A stretch of 41,138 nt of DNA from Blautia sp. BIOML-A1 (GCF_009883055.1 NZ_WWVR01000030.1:1-41138), one strand, 5' to 3'; shown: positions 1 through 9,529, counted from the first letter of the stretch. The notes: generated by a model not told the origin, from the sequence alone. Numbers and translations are program-made.

Positions 1-43
1 CAAAATCTTTTGGTTTATAATTTGTGATTTTTGATGTGTTCAT
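1..43 (-). CDS. N-terminal fragment of a probable IS607-family serine recombinase (runs off the window)
   Basis: An ATG at 43 on the minus strand is preceded by a good GGAGG ribosome site and opens a frame reading MNTSKITNYKPKDF before the window ends. From memory, this matches the start of IS607-type transposase/resolvase proteins, which begin with a MerR-like helix-turn-helix (typically K-I-T-N-Y-K-P then F-A-x-x-L). Only 14 residues are visible, so family membership is an inference. If right, one end of an IS607-like element lies in or near 44-124. These elements have no terminal inverted repeats, so the edge cannot be drawn from sequence alone. Confidence 0.5.
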   Translation of the reverse strand, partial: MNTSKITNYKPKDF

Positions 44-124
44 AATATACCTCCATAAGTATATTTAAACACATTTAGCATCTTTTTGCAATATATTTAG
101 TTGCTTATATCATCCTCCTTTTAT

Positions 125-1057
125 TTAAAATTTAATTTTATATTGTGCTACATAAGCCGGACGAGAAGCTGCATTAAACAGAGCTCCGTACATATTATCA
201 TAATAACGACCATTGATCATTACAAAACTGTGTCCCTCTGCCAATGTGATTACATATGGCTGATATCCCAGTTCCTTTGCCACTGCTGCTACGGAACTTG
301 CTATTCCATAGCAATTGCCGGTCAGACCATTCTGAAACATCTGAAGTGCATATTTATATACCCATTTGCGGCTTCTGAATTCAGCCGGGCTGGGATCCAT
401 ATTTCCCACAAATCTGTTATAGGCTATAATGTAATTAAAACATGCTCGCAGTTTTTGATAATTAGTCATGCCTGAATTTGTATGATTTGCAATAAATCTC
501 CTCGCGGCTATCTTACAGCGTGCCTGTGTAGAATCTGCAGCATAGCCATTCCTGCCAAGCCTGAGACCGCCTATCGTTTTGTTTACAACGCATCTTCCAC
601 TTTTGTATGCGTAATATATCTTTCCGTTTACTTCCTGCCATCCACTGACAGCTCTGCCATATTTGTCAACAATAAACCAGTTTTTGTTTATCTTTACAAC
701 CTTCGTCTTTCCAGGTAATACTCTGTGAGACTTCATATCAAAGATATAACGTGTACCTTTTATATCGTAAGAGCCACCCCTGGCTGCCACACCATTTGCA
801 CAAAACCAGTAATATTGTCCTTTTATCTTCTTCCATTTATTTCGGATGGGTTTATTATTCACATAATAACGATATCTGCCCTTCTCCTTGACAAGCCCTT
901 TCTTAATAGAAATACTGTTCTTTTTATCGGAAGCAGATATCTTTGAACTGCTATCTGATGCCGCCTGAACCCTCCATGTGCCACACGAAATGGCTAATAT
1001 GCAAATGAGTACCGCAAACATCGTCTTACCGGCCCACTTTTTCCTTTTCAATTTCAC
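125..1057 (-). CDS. Secreted transglutaminase-like protein with cell-wall-binding-like repeats
   Basis: The 310-residue protein has a basic start and a hydrophobic stretch (about 13-33) ending in QAA, a signal peptide. Residues about 55-165 are aromatic and Gly-rich repeats (YYWF, GWQEVNGKIYY) resembling choline/glucan-binding cell-wall repeats. The C-terminal third is a transglutaminase-like core with a plausible Cys249-His276-Asp287 triad (GNCYG, GHSF, YYDNMYG). It probably acts outside the cell on surface protein or peptide substrates, either as a protease-like or cross-linking enzyme; the substrate is unknown. The start is a GTG at 1057 behind a GGAGAGGAGAAG ribosome site. It is transcribed alone, divergently from tRNA-Pro. 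No clear terminator is visible after its TAA. Confidence 0.8.
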   Translation of the reverse strand: MKLKRKKWAGKTMFAVLICILAISCGTWRVQAASDSSSKISASDKKNSISIKKGLVKEKGRYRYYVNNKPIRNKWKKIKGQYYWFCANGVAARGGSYDIKGTRYIFDMKSHRVLPGKTKVVKINKNWFIVDKYGRAVSGWQEVNGKIYYAYKSGRCVVNKTIGGLRLGRNGYAADSTQARCKIAARRFIANHTNSGMTNYQKLRACFNYIIAYNRFVGNMDPSPAEFRSRKWVYKYALQMFQNGLTGNCYGIASSVAAVAKELGYQPYVITLAEGHSFVMINGRYYDNMYGALFNAASRPAYVAQYKIKF

Positions 1058-1084
1058 CTTCTCCTCTCCTTCTCAGTGTTTTAT

Positions 1085-1113
1085 ATTATAATATATTCCA
1101 TTATTAATTTCAA
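1085..1113 (-). promoter_or_regulatory. Promoter of the transglutaminase-like gene
   Basis: On the minus strand TTGAAA and TATAAT are separated by 17 bases, just upstream of the GTG start at 1057. Confidence 0.7.
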
Positions 1114-1141
1114 TCAATTACCTTATAAAAATAAAAAGCGG

Positions 1142-1170
1142 TTGCAAAAGTATTTTTAACTTGTTATAAT
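1142..1170 (+). promoter_or_regulatory. Promoter of tRNA-Pro
   Basis: TTGCAA, a 17-base spacer and a perfect TATAAT lie 15 bases before the mature tRNA 5' end. Confidence 0.8.
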
Positions 1171-1185
1171 ACTACACAGATTCGT

Positions 1186-1259
1186 CGGGGTATGGCGTAG
1201 CTTGGTAGCGCGCACGGCTGGGGGCCGTGAGGTCGCAGGTTCAAATCCTGTTGCCCCGA
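1186..1259 (+). tRNA. tRNA-Pro(GGG)
   Basis: The sequence folds as a cloverleaf: acceptor CGGGGTA paired with TGCCCCG and discriminator A; D arm with GCG/CGC; anticodon stem CACGG/CCGTG with loop CTGGGGG (anticodon GGG); TTCAAAT T-loop. Starting with C and ending with A fits bacterial tRNA-Pro. CCA is not encoded. It has its own promoter and terminator. Confidence 0.95.
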
Positions 1260-1276
1260 TTTGATATTGCAGAAGC

Positions 1277-1312
1277 AAAAATCCCGGAGTCTGATGACTC
1301 CGGGATTTTTTA
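1277..1312 (+). terminator. Intrinsic terminator of tRNA-Pro
   Basis: Stem AATCCCGGAGTC / GACTCCGGGATT with a TGAT loop, followed by a T tract. Confidence 0.9.
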
Positions 1313-1428
1313 TTACCTTTATTACCTTTTTTGAAACCTAATTCAATATTTTTATTTTACATTTACTCAAATATTTCTGCTAATGTCATAGAAATTTTCA
1401 GAAAGTCTTTTAGCACTCCTTAATCAGC

Positions 1429-1959
1429 TTATTTTATTTTGACATTTCTGACATTGCTCCATTTGGAGTACCAGTAATTACTGCCTACCTTTTTGTAGGT
1501 CCGGACTCTCACATAGTATTTTCTTTTACTCTTAAGTCCTTTGAAGGTATAGCGTGTTACTTTTGTATTTTTTGTTTTGGCACCAGAAAATTTCGCATTT
1601 GTCGCATACTGAATCTGATATCCTGCATTGCCCGCCGTTTTTTTCCACGTTACCTGAAGTTGTCCTTTTCGAGAACTCTTGGCTGAAGAAAGGGTTGTTT
1701 TCTGTAAATTAATGCGGAAAGTTGTTTTGCCGGAATACTTTTTATAATTACCCTTGCCCTGAATGGTAATCATTGCAGTTCCTACAGCCGTATTGTTTTT
1801 ATAGGATACTGTATAATATTTGCCGGAAATCTTTTTGTTTCCTGCGTAGACTGTTACAGCCGGTTTCTGTGCTTTTCCGTTATATGTGACTGCTGATTTT
1901 GAAGACACTACTTTGAAATTATAACTTTTAAGTTTTGGAATACTCCTGAATTCCAGATT
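1429..1959 (-). pseudogene. 3' remnant of a repeat-containing cell-surface protein (FnIII domain)
   Basis: The open frame runs from a stop at 1960-1962 to TAA at 1429. It holds part of a tyrosine/lysine-rich surface repeat (TYNGKAQKP ... GNYKKYSGKTTF) common in clostridial surface proteins, followed by a fibronectin type III domain (WKKTAGNAGYQIQYAT ... YYVRVRTYK) at the C-terminus. The only possible start is a GTG at 1908 inside the repeat, with no ribosome site and no signal peptide. Coding continues sensibly upstream of that GTG. I therefore read it as the preserved tail of a larger secreted protein whose front was lost, perhaps with the nearby IS-like insertion. A short expressed protein cannot be excluded. 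Confidence 0.65.
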
Positions 1960-1979
1960 TTACAAAATGTTTTTTACAC

Positions 1980-2012
1980 AATAAAAGAGCACTCGTTTTC
2001 AGAATGCTCTTT
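1980..2012 (-). terminator. Intrinsic terminator of the sipW operon
   Basis: An 11-bp stem (AAAGAGCATTC / GAGTGCTCTTT, one G-T pair) with a 7-base loop, followed by TATT, 12 bases after the stop of the large surface protein gene. Confidence 0.85.
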
Positions 2013-2024
2013 CTTTACAGTTTT

Positions 2025-4688
2025 TTATTCTGTTTTTTTCACTGGTATTATGTTTCTTACTATATCTGTATGGCTGTATCCGTCATAACGCGTTTTTATA
2101 TTGGTAAAGGTAAGCTTCGCCGTTTTGTTTTCTCTGTCCAGGACTGCAATTCCGTCTTTTCCTGTAATCTGCACATTTGAGGTATCGGCAGTAACATCCT
2201 GGAATCTATAGCGCAATGTCTCTTTTTCACTGATCGTATATCTGCCAAGTGGAATCCTGGAAATCGTACAGCTCAGAATCGCATAGTCATCTTGTTTATT
2301 ATAATTTCCCTTCTCAAATTCTACATAATTTTCATAACTATGTTCCATCCCTCTCTGATCTTTTCCGGTTATTATAAAACGAAAAACCGGATTTCCATGT
2401 GCCCAGATAATATCCTTTTCCAGAATCTTCTTTGTCACTGTAATCTCACCATATGGAAGTCGGGCAAGTGTATTCTCTGCTTTTAGTGTAAAATCCTGTT
2501 CCATATCCAAAATGGAAATATCTTTTTTCCATCCACCTATATATCCTGCAGGTGCCTGTGTCTCAACAAGTCTGAATTTACCTTTGTTCTGTCCGGTATA
2601 CTGCAATTTTTTGCTATATGTTTTTGTTTTCTTCGAATATGAAAGCCTCTGTCCTGCAGATGTATAATTCTTCTTCTGTTCGTTCCATTCATACACTTCA
2701 AACACTGCATCTGACAGGATTATGTTTGCATCGGCTGCGTCTGTCTTTTGAATACTGCAATTTCTTTCGATGCTGCCTCTCACCCACGATACATTCGTTT
2801 TTTGGACATCTGTCATCCTGGAAGATTCCAGCCGCCTCTCAGCCTGATTTGAAATATGATAATACATTCCGTCTTTATAATGTCCATGACCGGCAACTAC
2901 TCTGTCAGCTTTCACCTTGACATGAATCCTGAAATAATATGTCACATTGTTGCACACCGCATCTGACTTAAGGAAACTGTCCACAGCTGTAAATTTTACT
3001 GTATTCTGTGCATTGCTGACCGTAAACCGCTGTGTAACATCATTTCCGAGTGCGGTCTTTACAGAAGCACTCCTGTATTCCAGACAGGAATCCAGTTTAT
3101 CTGTAAGCTCAAATTTTTTATAATCTCCCGGAAGGACTGTCTGTGCTATCACATAATCAAATTCTCTGTTCTTTGGAATATGATAGGGTTTTTCCTCCGC
3201 TGTATCTGATTCTGATTCATGACGTGTCATATCACTGTAAGCGGCATTCGTATTGCCGACTTTTTTCTCCGGTTTTTCATTTGGCTCATACGTTCCGACT
3301 GTCTGTGCTCCTGACATAAAAAATGCAGTATAAGGATTAACACCATTCAGTCCAGCCTCTCCTGCAAGCCAGTTTAAGGTGAAAGATTTGTTAAAATCCA
3401 CATGGCACCATCCTTTGACATCATCAATCTCTGTTGCCACCCCTTCCGGTGCACGCACTTCTGTGTATGCACCACCATTACTTGTAGTTCCTGTCGTAGC
3501 CTGCAGATGCTTATATCCACTTCGGATATACATGGCATCCACTCCCCAGCCATCATATACACGAAATCCCTGTCCACCGTCGAGGTCCATCATTGTCACA
3601 TGTCCCTTCGGATAAATCTGATTTCCTGTTGCATGGTCAAAGAACTCAAATTTAAAGCGCACGCTTCCTGCAGAGACCGTCGAAAAGGCAATTCTGTCAT
3701 TATAAAATAAAATGCAGGGAGAAATCACCGTATCATCCACGCCTATATGAGAATAGCTCACCGCTCCCCATTCCGGTACAGTGATTCGAAGATCCACGAT
3801 CTTTCCTTTATATTCTCCTACATTTGTATATTTTACAGAAATTTTGCCCTTCTGATCTGCATTCTGAATGCTGCATGCAGAAAATGTATTTTTATAATTC
3901 GTCATTCCTTTTTGGGACCAGCCAAACTGTGCATCCAGTTTAGATGGAAGATTCGCAGAAGCTCCGCGCACTTCCGTCAGCTTTGTCACTCCTTTGCGAA
4001 ACGCATATGCAAATGCATATTCCGCCCGCATTTTGTAGTTTTCCGCCACTGCCTTTACGGCTACGGTTCTTGCGGCTGCCGCGACATCTTCTGTCTCTTT
4101 GCCATCTGTAAAAATATCTGCTTCTTCTGCTGTTTCCTCATGATCCTTTTCAAATTCAGCCCGCAGAAGAACCTGTCCCTGGGGCATAAAAAACTCATAT
4201 TTCTGATTTTCTCCCAGAGTTACAGAAATATTTTCTCCTTCACTTTCTGCCATTACTTCTCTGCATTCATACCCGTCAAAAGGCTGAATATAAAATCCTA
4301 CGATTTCTCCTGCCTGAAAAGTATGCTCCTGCTCCTGTAGCTGCTGCAATCCTTCTTCACTCAGATCTGTTTTACTGTTTTTCTCCAGATTAAGAAGATC
4401 CGCTTCAAACACGATCACACCCTGATCAGCACTGGTTATTACCTCAAAATAATCCTCCGCAGAATCCTGTTCAAAATCTGTCTCCGGAGATTCCTCAAAT
4501 TCACTGCTGTCGCCTTCTGAAAATTCTGGTTCCTGCTCTTCTATTGGGATTTCTTCCTCTTCTGTCTCATCCTGAAATGTTTCCTGCTGCTCTCCTGAAA
4601 GTTCCATATCCGAAGCGGCAGAGATTCCTGTCACGGCAGAAACTGCGAGCAGCACAGCAAAAACGCCGGAAATCACCCTTTTTTTCAT
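2025..4688 (-). CDS. Large secreted surface protein with isopeptide/Cna-B (SpaA-like) domains
   Basis: The start at 4688 is chosen because AGGAGG lies 8-9 bases upstream and it overlaps the previous stop as ATGA; an upstream in-frame ATG at 4709 lacks a ribosome site. The 887-residue product has a signal peptide (MKKRVISG ... ISAA), then a very acidic Glu/Asp-rich stretch, a long middle region, a fimbrial isopeptide-forming-type domain (about 520-610), a SpaA/Cna-B domain (SIQKTDA ... ETQAPAGYIGG), and a last beta domain (TVTKKILEKDIIWAHGNP). It ends NIIPVKKTE with no LPXTG, hydrophobic segment or basic tail, so covalent sortase anchoring is not apparent. It is the last gene of the sipW operon and probably a matrix or fibre component. 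Confidence 0.8.
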   Translation of the reverse strand: MKKRVISGVFAVLLAVSAVTGISAASDMELSGEQQETFQDETEEEEIPIEEQEPEFSEGDSSEFEESPETDFEQDSAEDYFEVITSADQGVIVFEADLLNLEKNSKTDLSEEGLQQLQEQEHTFQAGEIVGFYIQPFDGYECREVMAESEGENISVTLGENQKYEFFMPQGQVLLRAEFEKDHEETAEEADIFTDGKETEDVAAAARTVAVKAVAENYKMRAEYAFAYAFRKGVTKLTEVRGASANLPSKLDAQFGWSQKGMTNYKNTFSACSIQNADQKGKISVKYTNVGEYKGKIVDLRITVPEWGAVSYSHIGVDDTVISPCILFYNDRIAFSTVSAGSVRFKFEFFDHATGNQIYPKGHVTMMDLDGGQGFRVYDGWGVDAMYIRSGYKHLQATTGTTSNGGAYTEVRAPEGVATEIDDVKGWCHVDFNKSFTLNWLAGEAGLNGVNPYTAFFMSGAQTVGTYEPNEKPEKKVGNTNAAYSDMTRHESESDTAEEKPYHIPKNREFDYVIAQTVLPGDYKKFELTDKLDSCLEYRSASVKTALGNDVTQRFTVSNAQNTVKFTAVDSFLKSDAVCNNVTYYFRIHVKVKADRVVAGHGHYKDGMYYHISNQAERRLESSRMTDVQKTNVSWVRGSIERNCSIQKTDAADANIILSDAVFEVYEWNEQKKNYTSAGQRLSYSKKTKTYSKKLQYTGQNKGKFRLVETQAPAGYIGGWKKDISILDMEQDFTLKAENTLARLPYGEITVTKKILEKDIIWAHGNPVFRFIITGKDQRGMEHSYENYVEFEKGNYNKQDDYAILSCTISRIPLGRYTISEKETLRYRFQDVTADTSNVQITGKDGIAVLDRENKTAKLTFTNIKTRYDGYSHTDIVRNIIPVKKTE

Positions 4689-5905
4689 GTTCGCCTGCCT
4701 CCTTTCCATGTTTTGACCATGAGCAGCAGACCACCGGAAGCTATAAGAAGTGCGAAAAGAACTCCTGGTCTTGATAAATCACCGGTTTTAACATGAGCTG
4801 TTTTTCGGCCTTCGACATCTTTTGCTGCTGTTGTTCTGCCAGAGTCTTCTTTTTTTCCGGAAGTTTCTCCTGTGTCGGGGACGACTTCCTTTGCCTTCTC
4901 ATTGACCGTGAAGATCCAGGTAACGTCTGCTGATTTCTGTGCCATTCTGTTATCCCACTCCGTGGGAACTTCCAGACGAAATTTCATATTTCCGGTTTGC
5001 CCGGATGAGAACCTTCCAAGTGATCTGTTTTTTTCAAGTCCTGCTGATTCCAGATTTCCTCTGTACAGAATCTCATTTCCCATTGCCACCGTAAGCTTCA
5101 CGTCCTTAAGCATAGCCCTCTTCTCTTCGTTTCTGCCCTTCACGCTGGTGCGAAACAGAAGCTCTGCCGGATCATCCGTAGTATTCGACAGGGTGATCGT
5201 ATCTGTAAGAACATCTCCCGGCATTGCAGTTCCGAGATTTGTAAAAAAATCTCCCGGCACAGCCAATAGTTTATGTGCTTTTCCATTAAATTCTACCGTC
5301 AGCTTTGTCTGCGGTTTCTTACAGGTCATTATTCCGTTTTCTTCGTGAATACACTGCCGGATCAGCTGATTTCCCCAGGGTGACATTGCCGCAAAATCCG
5401 GTGTGAAATTTGCTGCCTGAATTGCCTCTGCCTGAATGATCATTCCCAGCTTCTGAAGCTCATGCTCCTTTTCCCAGGAAGCTGGAATGTGTACACTCTG
5501 AAACAGGTCGACAGATTCTCTCTTCTTCAGAATACTTGTATAATAGTAGTATTCACCACGTCGGATCCATTTGGCAGGAAAACCTGAAAGGTTTGTGTCA
5601 TTCAGACCTTCCAGTTCCTTCACCGAATTTGTATACAAAATCCTGGCACGCACCCAGCATGGAAGTGCATGATTTGTAATTCTGGGAATTTTGGATATCA
5701 CGGCACCCGGAAGGATCTCGCCGGTGTTGCTGTAAGGAACTTCCTTTGTCCCCTTTTTTTCATATTCTTCCATGCTGATCTTAATATCTCCCACTGAAAT
5801 ATGATTCACGACCTGTAAAGTGTCCGAGAAATACCCATATGTCCCTGACACACACAGAAGACCCAGAAAGAGAATTCCTGCTGCTGTCTTTATTCTTTTT
5901 CTCAT
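4685..5905 (-). CDS. SipW-dependent secreted protein with C-terminal membrane/sorting tail
   Basis: The start at 5905 has AAAGGAGAG just upstream; a longer frame to 5941 overlaps the previous gene and is unlikely. The N-terminus (MRKRIKTAAG ... GTYGYFSDT) followed by N-H-I-S-V-G-D-I-K-I is the pattern of proteins cut by SipW-type signal peptidases (TasA/CalY camelysin group). The 406-residue protein has two beta-rich modules and a Ser/Thr/Lys-rich linker. Its C-terminus, VKTGD followed by a hydrophobic helix and KTWKGGRRT, looks like a non-canonical sorting signal or a simple membrane anchor. A VPDTG precedes it in the linker. Its stop overlaps the next start. It likely anchors or caps the fibre made by its neighbours (inference). 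Confidence 0.75.
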   Translation of the reverse strand: MRKRIKTAAGILFLGLLCVSGTYGYFSDTLQVVNHISVGDIKISMEEYEKKGTKEVPYSNTGEILPGAVISKIPRITNHALPCWVRARILYTNSVKELEGLNDTNLSGFPAKWIRRGEYYYYTSILKKRESVDLFQSVHIPASWEKEHELQKLGMIIQAEAIQAANFTPDFAAMSPWGNQLIRQCIHEENGIMTCKKPQTKLTVEFNGKAHKLLAVPGDFFTNLGTAMPGDVLTDTITLSNTTDDPAELLFRTSVKGRNEEKRAMLKDVKLTVAMGNEILYRGNLESAGLEKNRSLGRFSSGQTGNMKFRLEVPTEWDNRMAQKSADVTWIFTVNEKAKEVVPDTGETSGKKEDSGRTTAAKDVEGRKTAHVKTGDLSRPGVLFALLIASGGLLLMVKTWKGGRRT

Positions 5906-5919
5906 CGCTTCTCTCTCCT

Positions 5920-6465
5920 TTATGTACAGTAATATTCCCATGCACTTTTGTAATCTCCGAATCCGGCTGCCTGCACCGATTCTTCATAAATCTGTACTTC
6001 AAAGGTGTCAATCTGATCCAGATAGGTCTTTTCCAATTTTGATGCATCTATAAAGATCCCGGAAAAAAGTGGTGTCGTCTTTTCGCCTTCTCTGAGGATT
6101 TTTTTATAATAATAAAATCCATCCTCCGCCTCCAGCCAATTCGTCCTGTCTAGCTGTTTCAGTACTGCCGCCCTTCCTATATCCGAATTGGAATAACCGA
6201 CAGAAACTCTTACATAACAGTCGACAAGAGCGGCTTCTCCCTGTCCGTTTACAATCCTTACCTCTTTTGGAATATCAGAATTTTCGTCTTCCGGAATTGG
6301 TGACGGTATAGGGAAATCTTCCTCGATTGTCGTGGTATTCTTTCCGATCCCAATCGTATTTACCATCTGGTCATGTGAGGTCAGATACGCATTTGTACCT
6401 CCAATCCCCAAAACAAATCCCAGTAATACTGCTCCTGCCATTGCCAGTCTCTTCCTGTTTTTCAT
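5920..6465 (-). CDS. Small SipW-dependent secreted protein (TasA/CalY-like)
   Basis: The 181-residue protein has a short basic start, a hydrophobic helix and the cleavage region GGTNAYLTSHDQMVNTIGIG, the SipW-type signal. The mature part has VRIVNGQGEAALVDCYVRVSV, a beta-strand pattern typical of camelysin/TasA-like proteins in which the chain is stabilised after secretion. It ends AWEYYCT. It lies between two other proteins with the same type of signal, 15-30 bases from each, and should be exported and processed by the SipW enzyme encoded two genes upstream. Exact role is unknown; a minor fibre subunit or accessory is likely. Confidence 0.75.
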   Translation of the reverse strand: MKNRKRLAMAGAVLLGFVLGIGGTNAYLTSHDQMVNTIGIGKNTTTIEEDFPIPSPIPEDENSDIPKEVRIVNGQGEAALVDCYVRVSVGYSNSDIGRAAVLKQLDRTNWLEAEDGFYYYKKILREGEKTTPLFSGIFIDASKLEKTYLDQIDTFEVQIYEESVQAAGFGDYKSAWEYYCT

Positions 6466-6494
6466 GCCCTTTACCTGCTTTCTTTTTTGTCATT

Positions 6495-7148
6495 TTATGG
6501 TGTGACACCACCTTCTTTATCCTTGTTCTGATTTACATATTTCTCATAAGCTGCTTTGGCCTGATCGGTCACACTTCCCGAATCACCTCCGGTATAAGAA
6601 GTCTGGATCGCATATGCTCTGATCGGTATGTTCAGTTTCTGTTCATCCAACTGTCCCTCAATGAGATTGATAAATTTCACGGAATCGAACAAAGCATCTG
6701 TTGTCTGTTCCGGTTTCAGAATCTGATTATATGCATAGACATAAATCTGATCCTCTCCAGCCTTTCTGGAACTTAATTTCGTCCAGGACGACGAAGCCTG
6801 AAAAGAAAACAGCTCCTGATTTTTCAGATCCAGTCTTGTGCCATCTTCCGCTGCGGTCTCCACATCTGCCATTGGAACGGCCACTTCCAGATACACGAAT
6901 GCATCATTTACTCCTGTGTTTTTGATCTGAGGATCTTTTTTTACTTCTTTACCAGGTTCAATCTTCGTCTGCTCTTCCTGATCAAATCCCGGTTCTTCCA
7001 GATCGATAGAAACTTTTCCCACTGTAAACTGATTATCCGCCTTATCAAAATCCGTCAGATACGCGGATATTCCGCCAACGGATGCCAGGCATAAAATGCC
7101 CGCCGCAAGTCCTGCTTTTTTAAGATTTCTCTTCTTGTCTTCTTTCAT
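6495..7148 (-). CDS. TasA/camelysin-like secreted protein, probable major fibre subunit
   Basis: The 217-residue protein carries a signal with GGISAYLTDFDKADNQFTVG followed by KVSIDLEEP, the classic SipW-dependent start of TasA-type proteins. The mature region contains EVKKDPQIKNTGVNDAFVYLEV, a TasA/CalY signature of paired beta strands. In Bacillus subtilis, sipW sits next to tasA and processes it; here the order sipW then this gene is the same. A GGAG ribosome site precedes ATG 7148, and the start overlaps the end of sipW by 29 bases, which suggests translational coupling. It is probably the main subunit of an extracellular fibre (inference by context). Confidence 0.8.
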   Translation of the reverse strand: MKEDKKRNLKKAGLAAGILCLASVGGISAYLTDFDKADNQFTVGKVSIDLEEPGFDQEEQTKIEPGKEVKKDPQIKNTGVNDAFVYLEVAVPMADVETAAEDGTRLDLKNQELFSFQASSSWTKLSSRKAGEDQIYVYAYNQILKPEQTTDALFDSVKFINLIEGQLDEQKLNIPIRAYAIQTSYTGGDSGSVTDQAKAAYEKYVNQNKDKEGGVTP

Positions 7149-7614
7149 ATTGAATTCTCCTTTCTGTCAGTTCATTTTGGATAAAGAAAAAAATTTCCTG
7201 ACCGATCATTACTGTCAGTATGGCCAGAATTGTTCTCTGCTTCATAAAAGTCACCAGATATCCGACAAACGGTATGCTAAATATCACTGTTCCCAGCACC
7301 TGCTCTACCTCTACCGGCAGCGGATCTTCGCCTTCGTTTGCATCTCCTTTTGTGATCAGAACTGTTCCTTCTCTTCTCACGACACGATGCGTTATCCGTA
7401 CATCACGCAGGCGGTAAGTGATAATATCTCCTGTTTGCGGATCTCGTCTTCTGGTATCTGTAAACACCAGACCTCCTGTCCTGATCCCCGGTTCCATAGA
7501 ACCCGACAGGACCACATCTGTGGAAATTCCTGTCCTTGAAAGAATCAAAAACAGCAGGCCTGCAATTCCAAACAGGGTTAGAAAAAAACGCCCTGCCTTT
7601 TCTGCTGTTTTCAT
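7120..7614 (-). CDS. sipW: Signal peptidase I, SipW (ER) type
   Basis: The 164-residue membrane enzyme has an N-terminal helix (10-26), the nucleophile motif SGSMEP (Ser39), THRVV with His76 in place of the Lys of bacterial-type enzymes, and KGDAN with Asp91. Ser-His-Asp is the archaeal/ER-type signal peptidase arrangement of SipW. A second helix lies near the C-terminus (about 115-150). It cleaves the specialised signals of TasA-like proteins. The three genes immediately downstream all carry such signals, which makes the assignment firm. The first gene of its operon, it follows a structured leader of about 125 bases. Confidence 0.9.
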   Translation of the reverse strand: MKTAEKAGRFFLTLFGIAGLLFLILSRTGISTDVVLSGSMEPGIRTGGLVFTDTRRRDPQTGDIITYRLRDVRITHRVVRREGTVLITKGDANEGEDPLPVEVEQVLGTVIFSIPFVGYLVTFMKQRTILAILTVMIGQEIFFFIQNELTERRIQYERRQEEKS

Positions 7615-7656
7615 AGATCTGCCTTTCTTTTTTATATAAAATTTTCAGTCTGTCAA

Positions 7657-7742
7657 AATTCATGAATTTAAACCAAAAATGGATTTTCGAAGAAACTCTT
7701 TAGAAGAAGAGTCCCGGCAGAGAGGTCTGCCTTGTGTAAGAT
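7657..7742 (-). promoter_or_regulatory. Structured leader of the sipW operon (two hairpins)
   Basis: Downstream of the probable transcription start the minus-strand RNA can form GGCAGA-CCTC-TCTGCC and then ACTCTT-CTTCTA-AAGAGT. The second stem is followed by TTCTT, too poor a T tract for a sure terminator. Function is unknown; an attenuator or mRNA-stability element is possible. Confidence 0.4.
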
Positions 7743-7748
7743 GGTCTT

Positions 7749-7777
7749 ATCATACTCTGCGATACCTTGAAAGTCAA
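7749..7777 (-). promoter_or_regulatory. Promoter of the sipW operon
   Basis: TTGACT, 17 bases, TATGAT on the minus strand, about 135 bases before the sipW ATG. A second TTGACA nearer the gene (7653 region) has only a 14-base gap to TATAAA and is less likely. Confidence 0.6.
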
Positions 7778-7801
7778 TCAGATTCGTTCCTCTTATTTCG
7801 G

Positions 7802-7831
7802 CAAAAAAAGACGCACCCAAAAGGGTGCGCC
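7802..7831 (-). terminator. Intrinsic terminator after ilvC
   Basis: Minus-strand stem GCGCACCC / GGGTGCGT with TTTT loop, followed by seven T residues, 22 bases after the ilvC stop. Confidence 0.9.
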
Positions 7832-7853
7832 CACTAAAATACAACAGATTTAT

Positions 7854-8885
<1,032 letters not shown>

Positions 8886-8964
8886 CTAAGCTATTTGTAA
8901 ATTTTTTCATAATTTATCGTTAAGGGCTGTTACCCTTAGCAAACACTGTTATTATGTAAAACTC

Positions 8965-9462
8965 CTATAAGAATTTCACATCACTGGCACCTCTGGAAAG
9001 TCCGGTAATACCAGTTCTTGCAAGTTCCAGTATCTCATACTCTCCCAGAAGGTCAATCAGAGCACTTAACTTACTCTTGCTTCCTGTCATTTCAATGACC
9101 AGGGAAGTCTTGCCGACATCAATGACGTTGGCACGGAAAATATTTGCGATGGAAATGATTCCCTCTCTCTGCTCCGGTCTCGCTGCGACCTTCACAAGAA
9201 CCAGTTCTCTACTCACACTGTTATCCGGCTCAAGAACCTTGATATCTCTTACATCTACCAGCTTGGCAAGCTGTTTGGTGATCTGTTCCAGAATCATGGA
9301 ATCTCCACTGCATACAACTGTCATTCTGGAATAACGCTCATCTGCAGTCACACCAACTGTCAGGCTGTCAATATTATAACCGCGACGGCTGAAAAGTCCG
9401 GAAATACGGCTCAAAACACCTGCGGTGTTATCTACTAACAGGGACAAAATTCTCTTTTGCAT
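8965..9462 (-). CDS. ilvN: Acetolactate synthase small (regulatory) subunit
   Basis: The 165-residue protein starts MQKRILSLLVDNTAGVLSRI, the ACT domain of IlvN/IlvH, with GLFSRRGYNIDSLTVG binding-loop residues; the C-terminal half (VLVKVAARPEQREG ... ALIDLLGEYEILELARTG) is the second conserved domain. It activates the catalytic subunit IlvB and gives valine feedback control. The catalytic subunit gene is not adjacent, which is less common than the ilvB-ilvN pair. Ribosome site AGGTGG precedes the ATG. Confidence 0.95.
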   Translation of the reverse strand: MQKRILSLLVDNTAGVLSRISGLFSRRGYNIDSLTVGVTADERYSRMTVVCSGDSMILEQITKQLAKLVDVRDIKVLEPDNSVSRELVLVKVAARPEQREGIISIANIFRANVIDVGKTSLVIEMTGSKSKLSALIDLLGEYEILELARTGITGLSRGASDVKFL

Positions 9463-9529
9463 AACCCACCTGCTTTCACCACTTTAATCTTTTAAACAAT
9501 TCCATTGTAAAATTGTCTGCATGTTTTAC

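Noticed and set aside
2025..2100. LPXTG sorting signal at the end of the large surface protein
   Set aside because: The last 40 residues contain no LPXTG-like motif, no hydrophobic helix and no basic tail.
9463..9529. T-box or leader-peptide attenuation before ilvN
   Set aside because: The leader is only about 60 bases and shows no T-box bulge sequence, branched-chain codon run or terminator.
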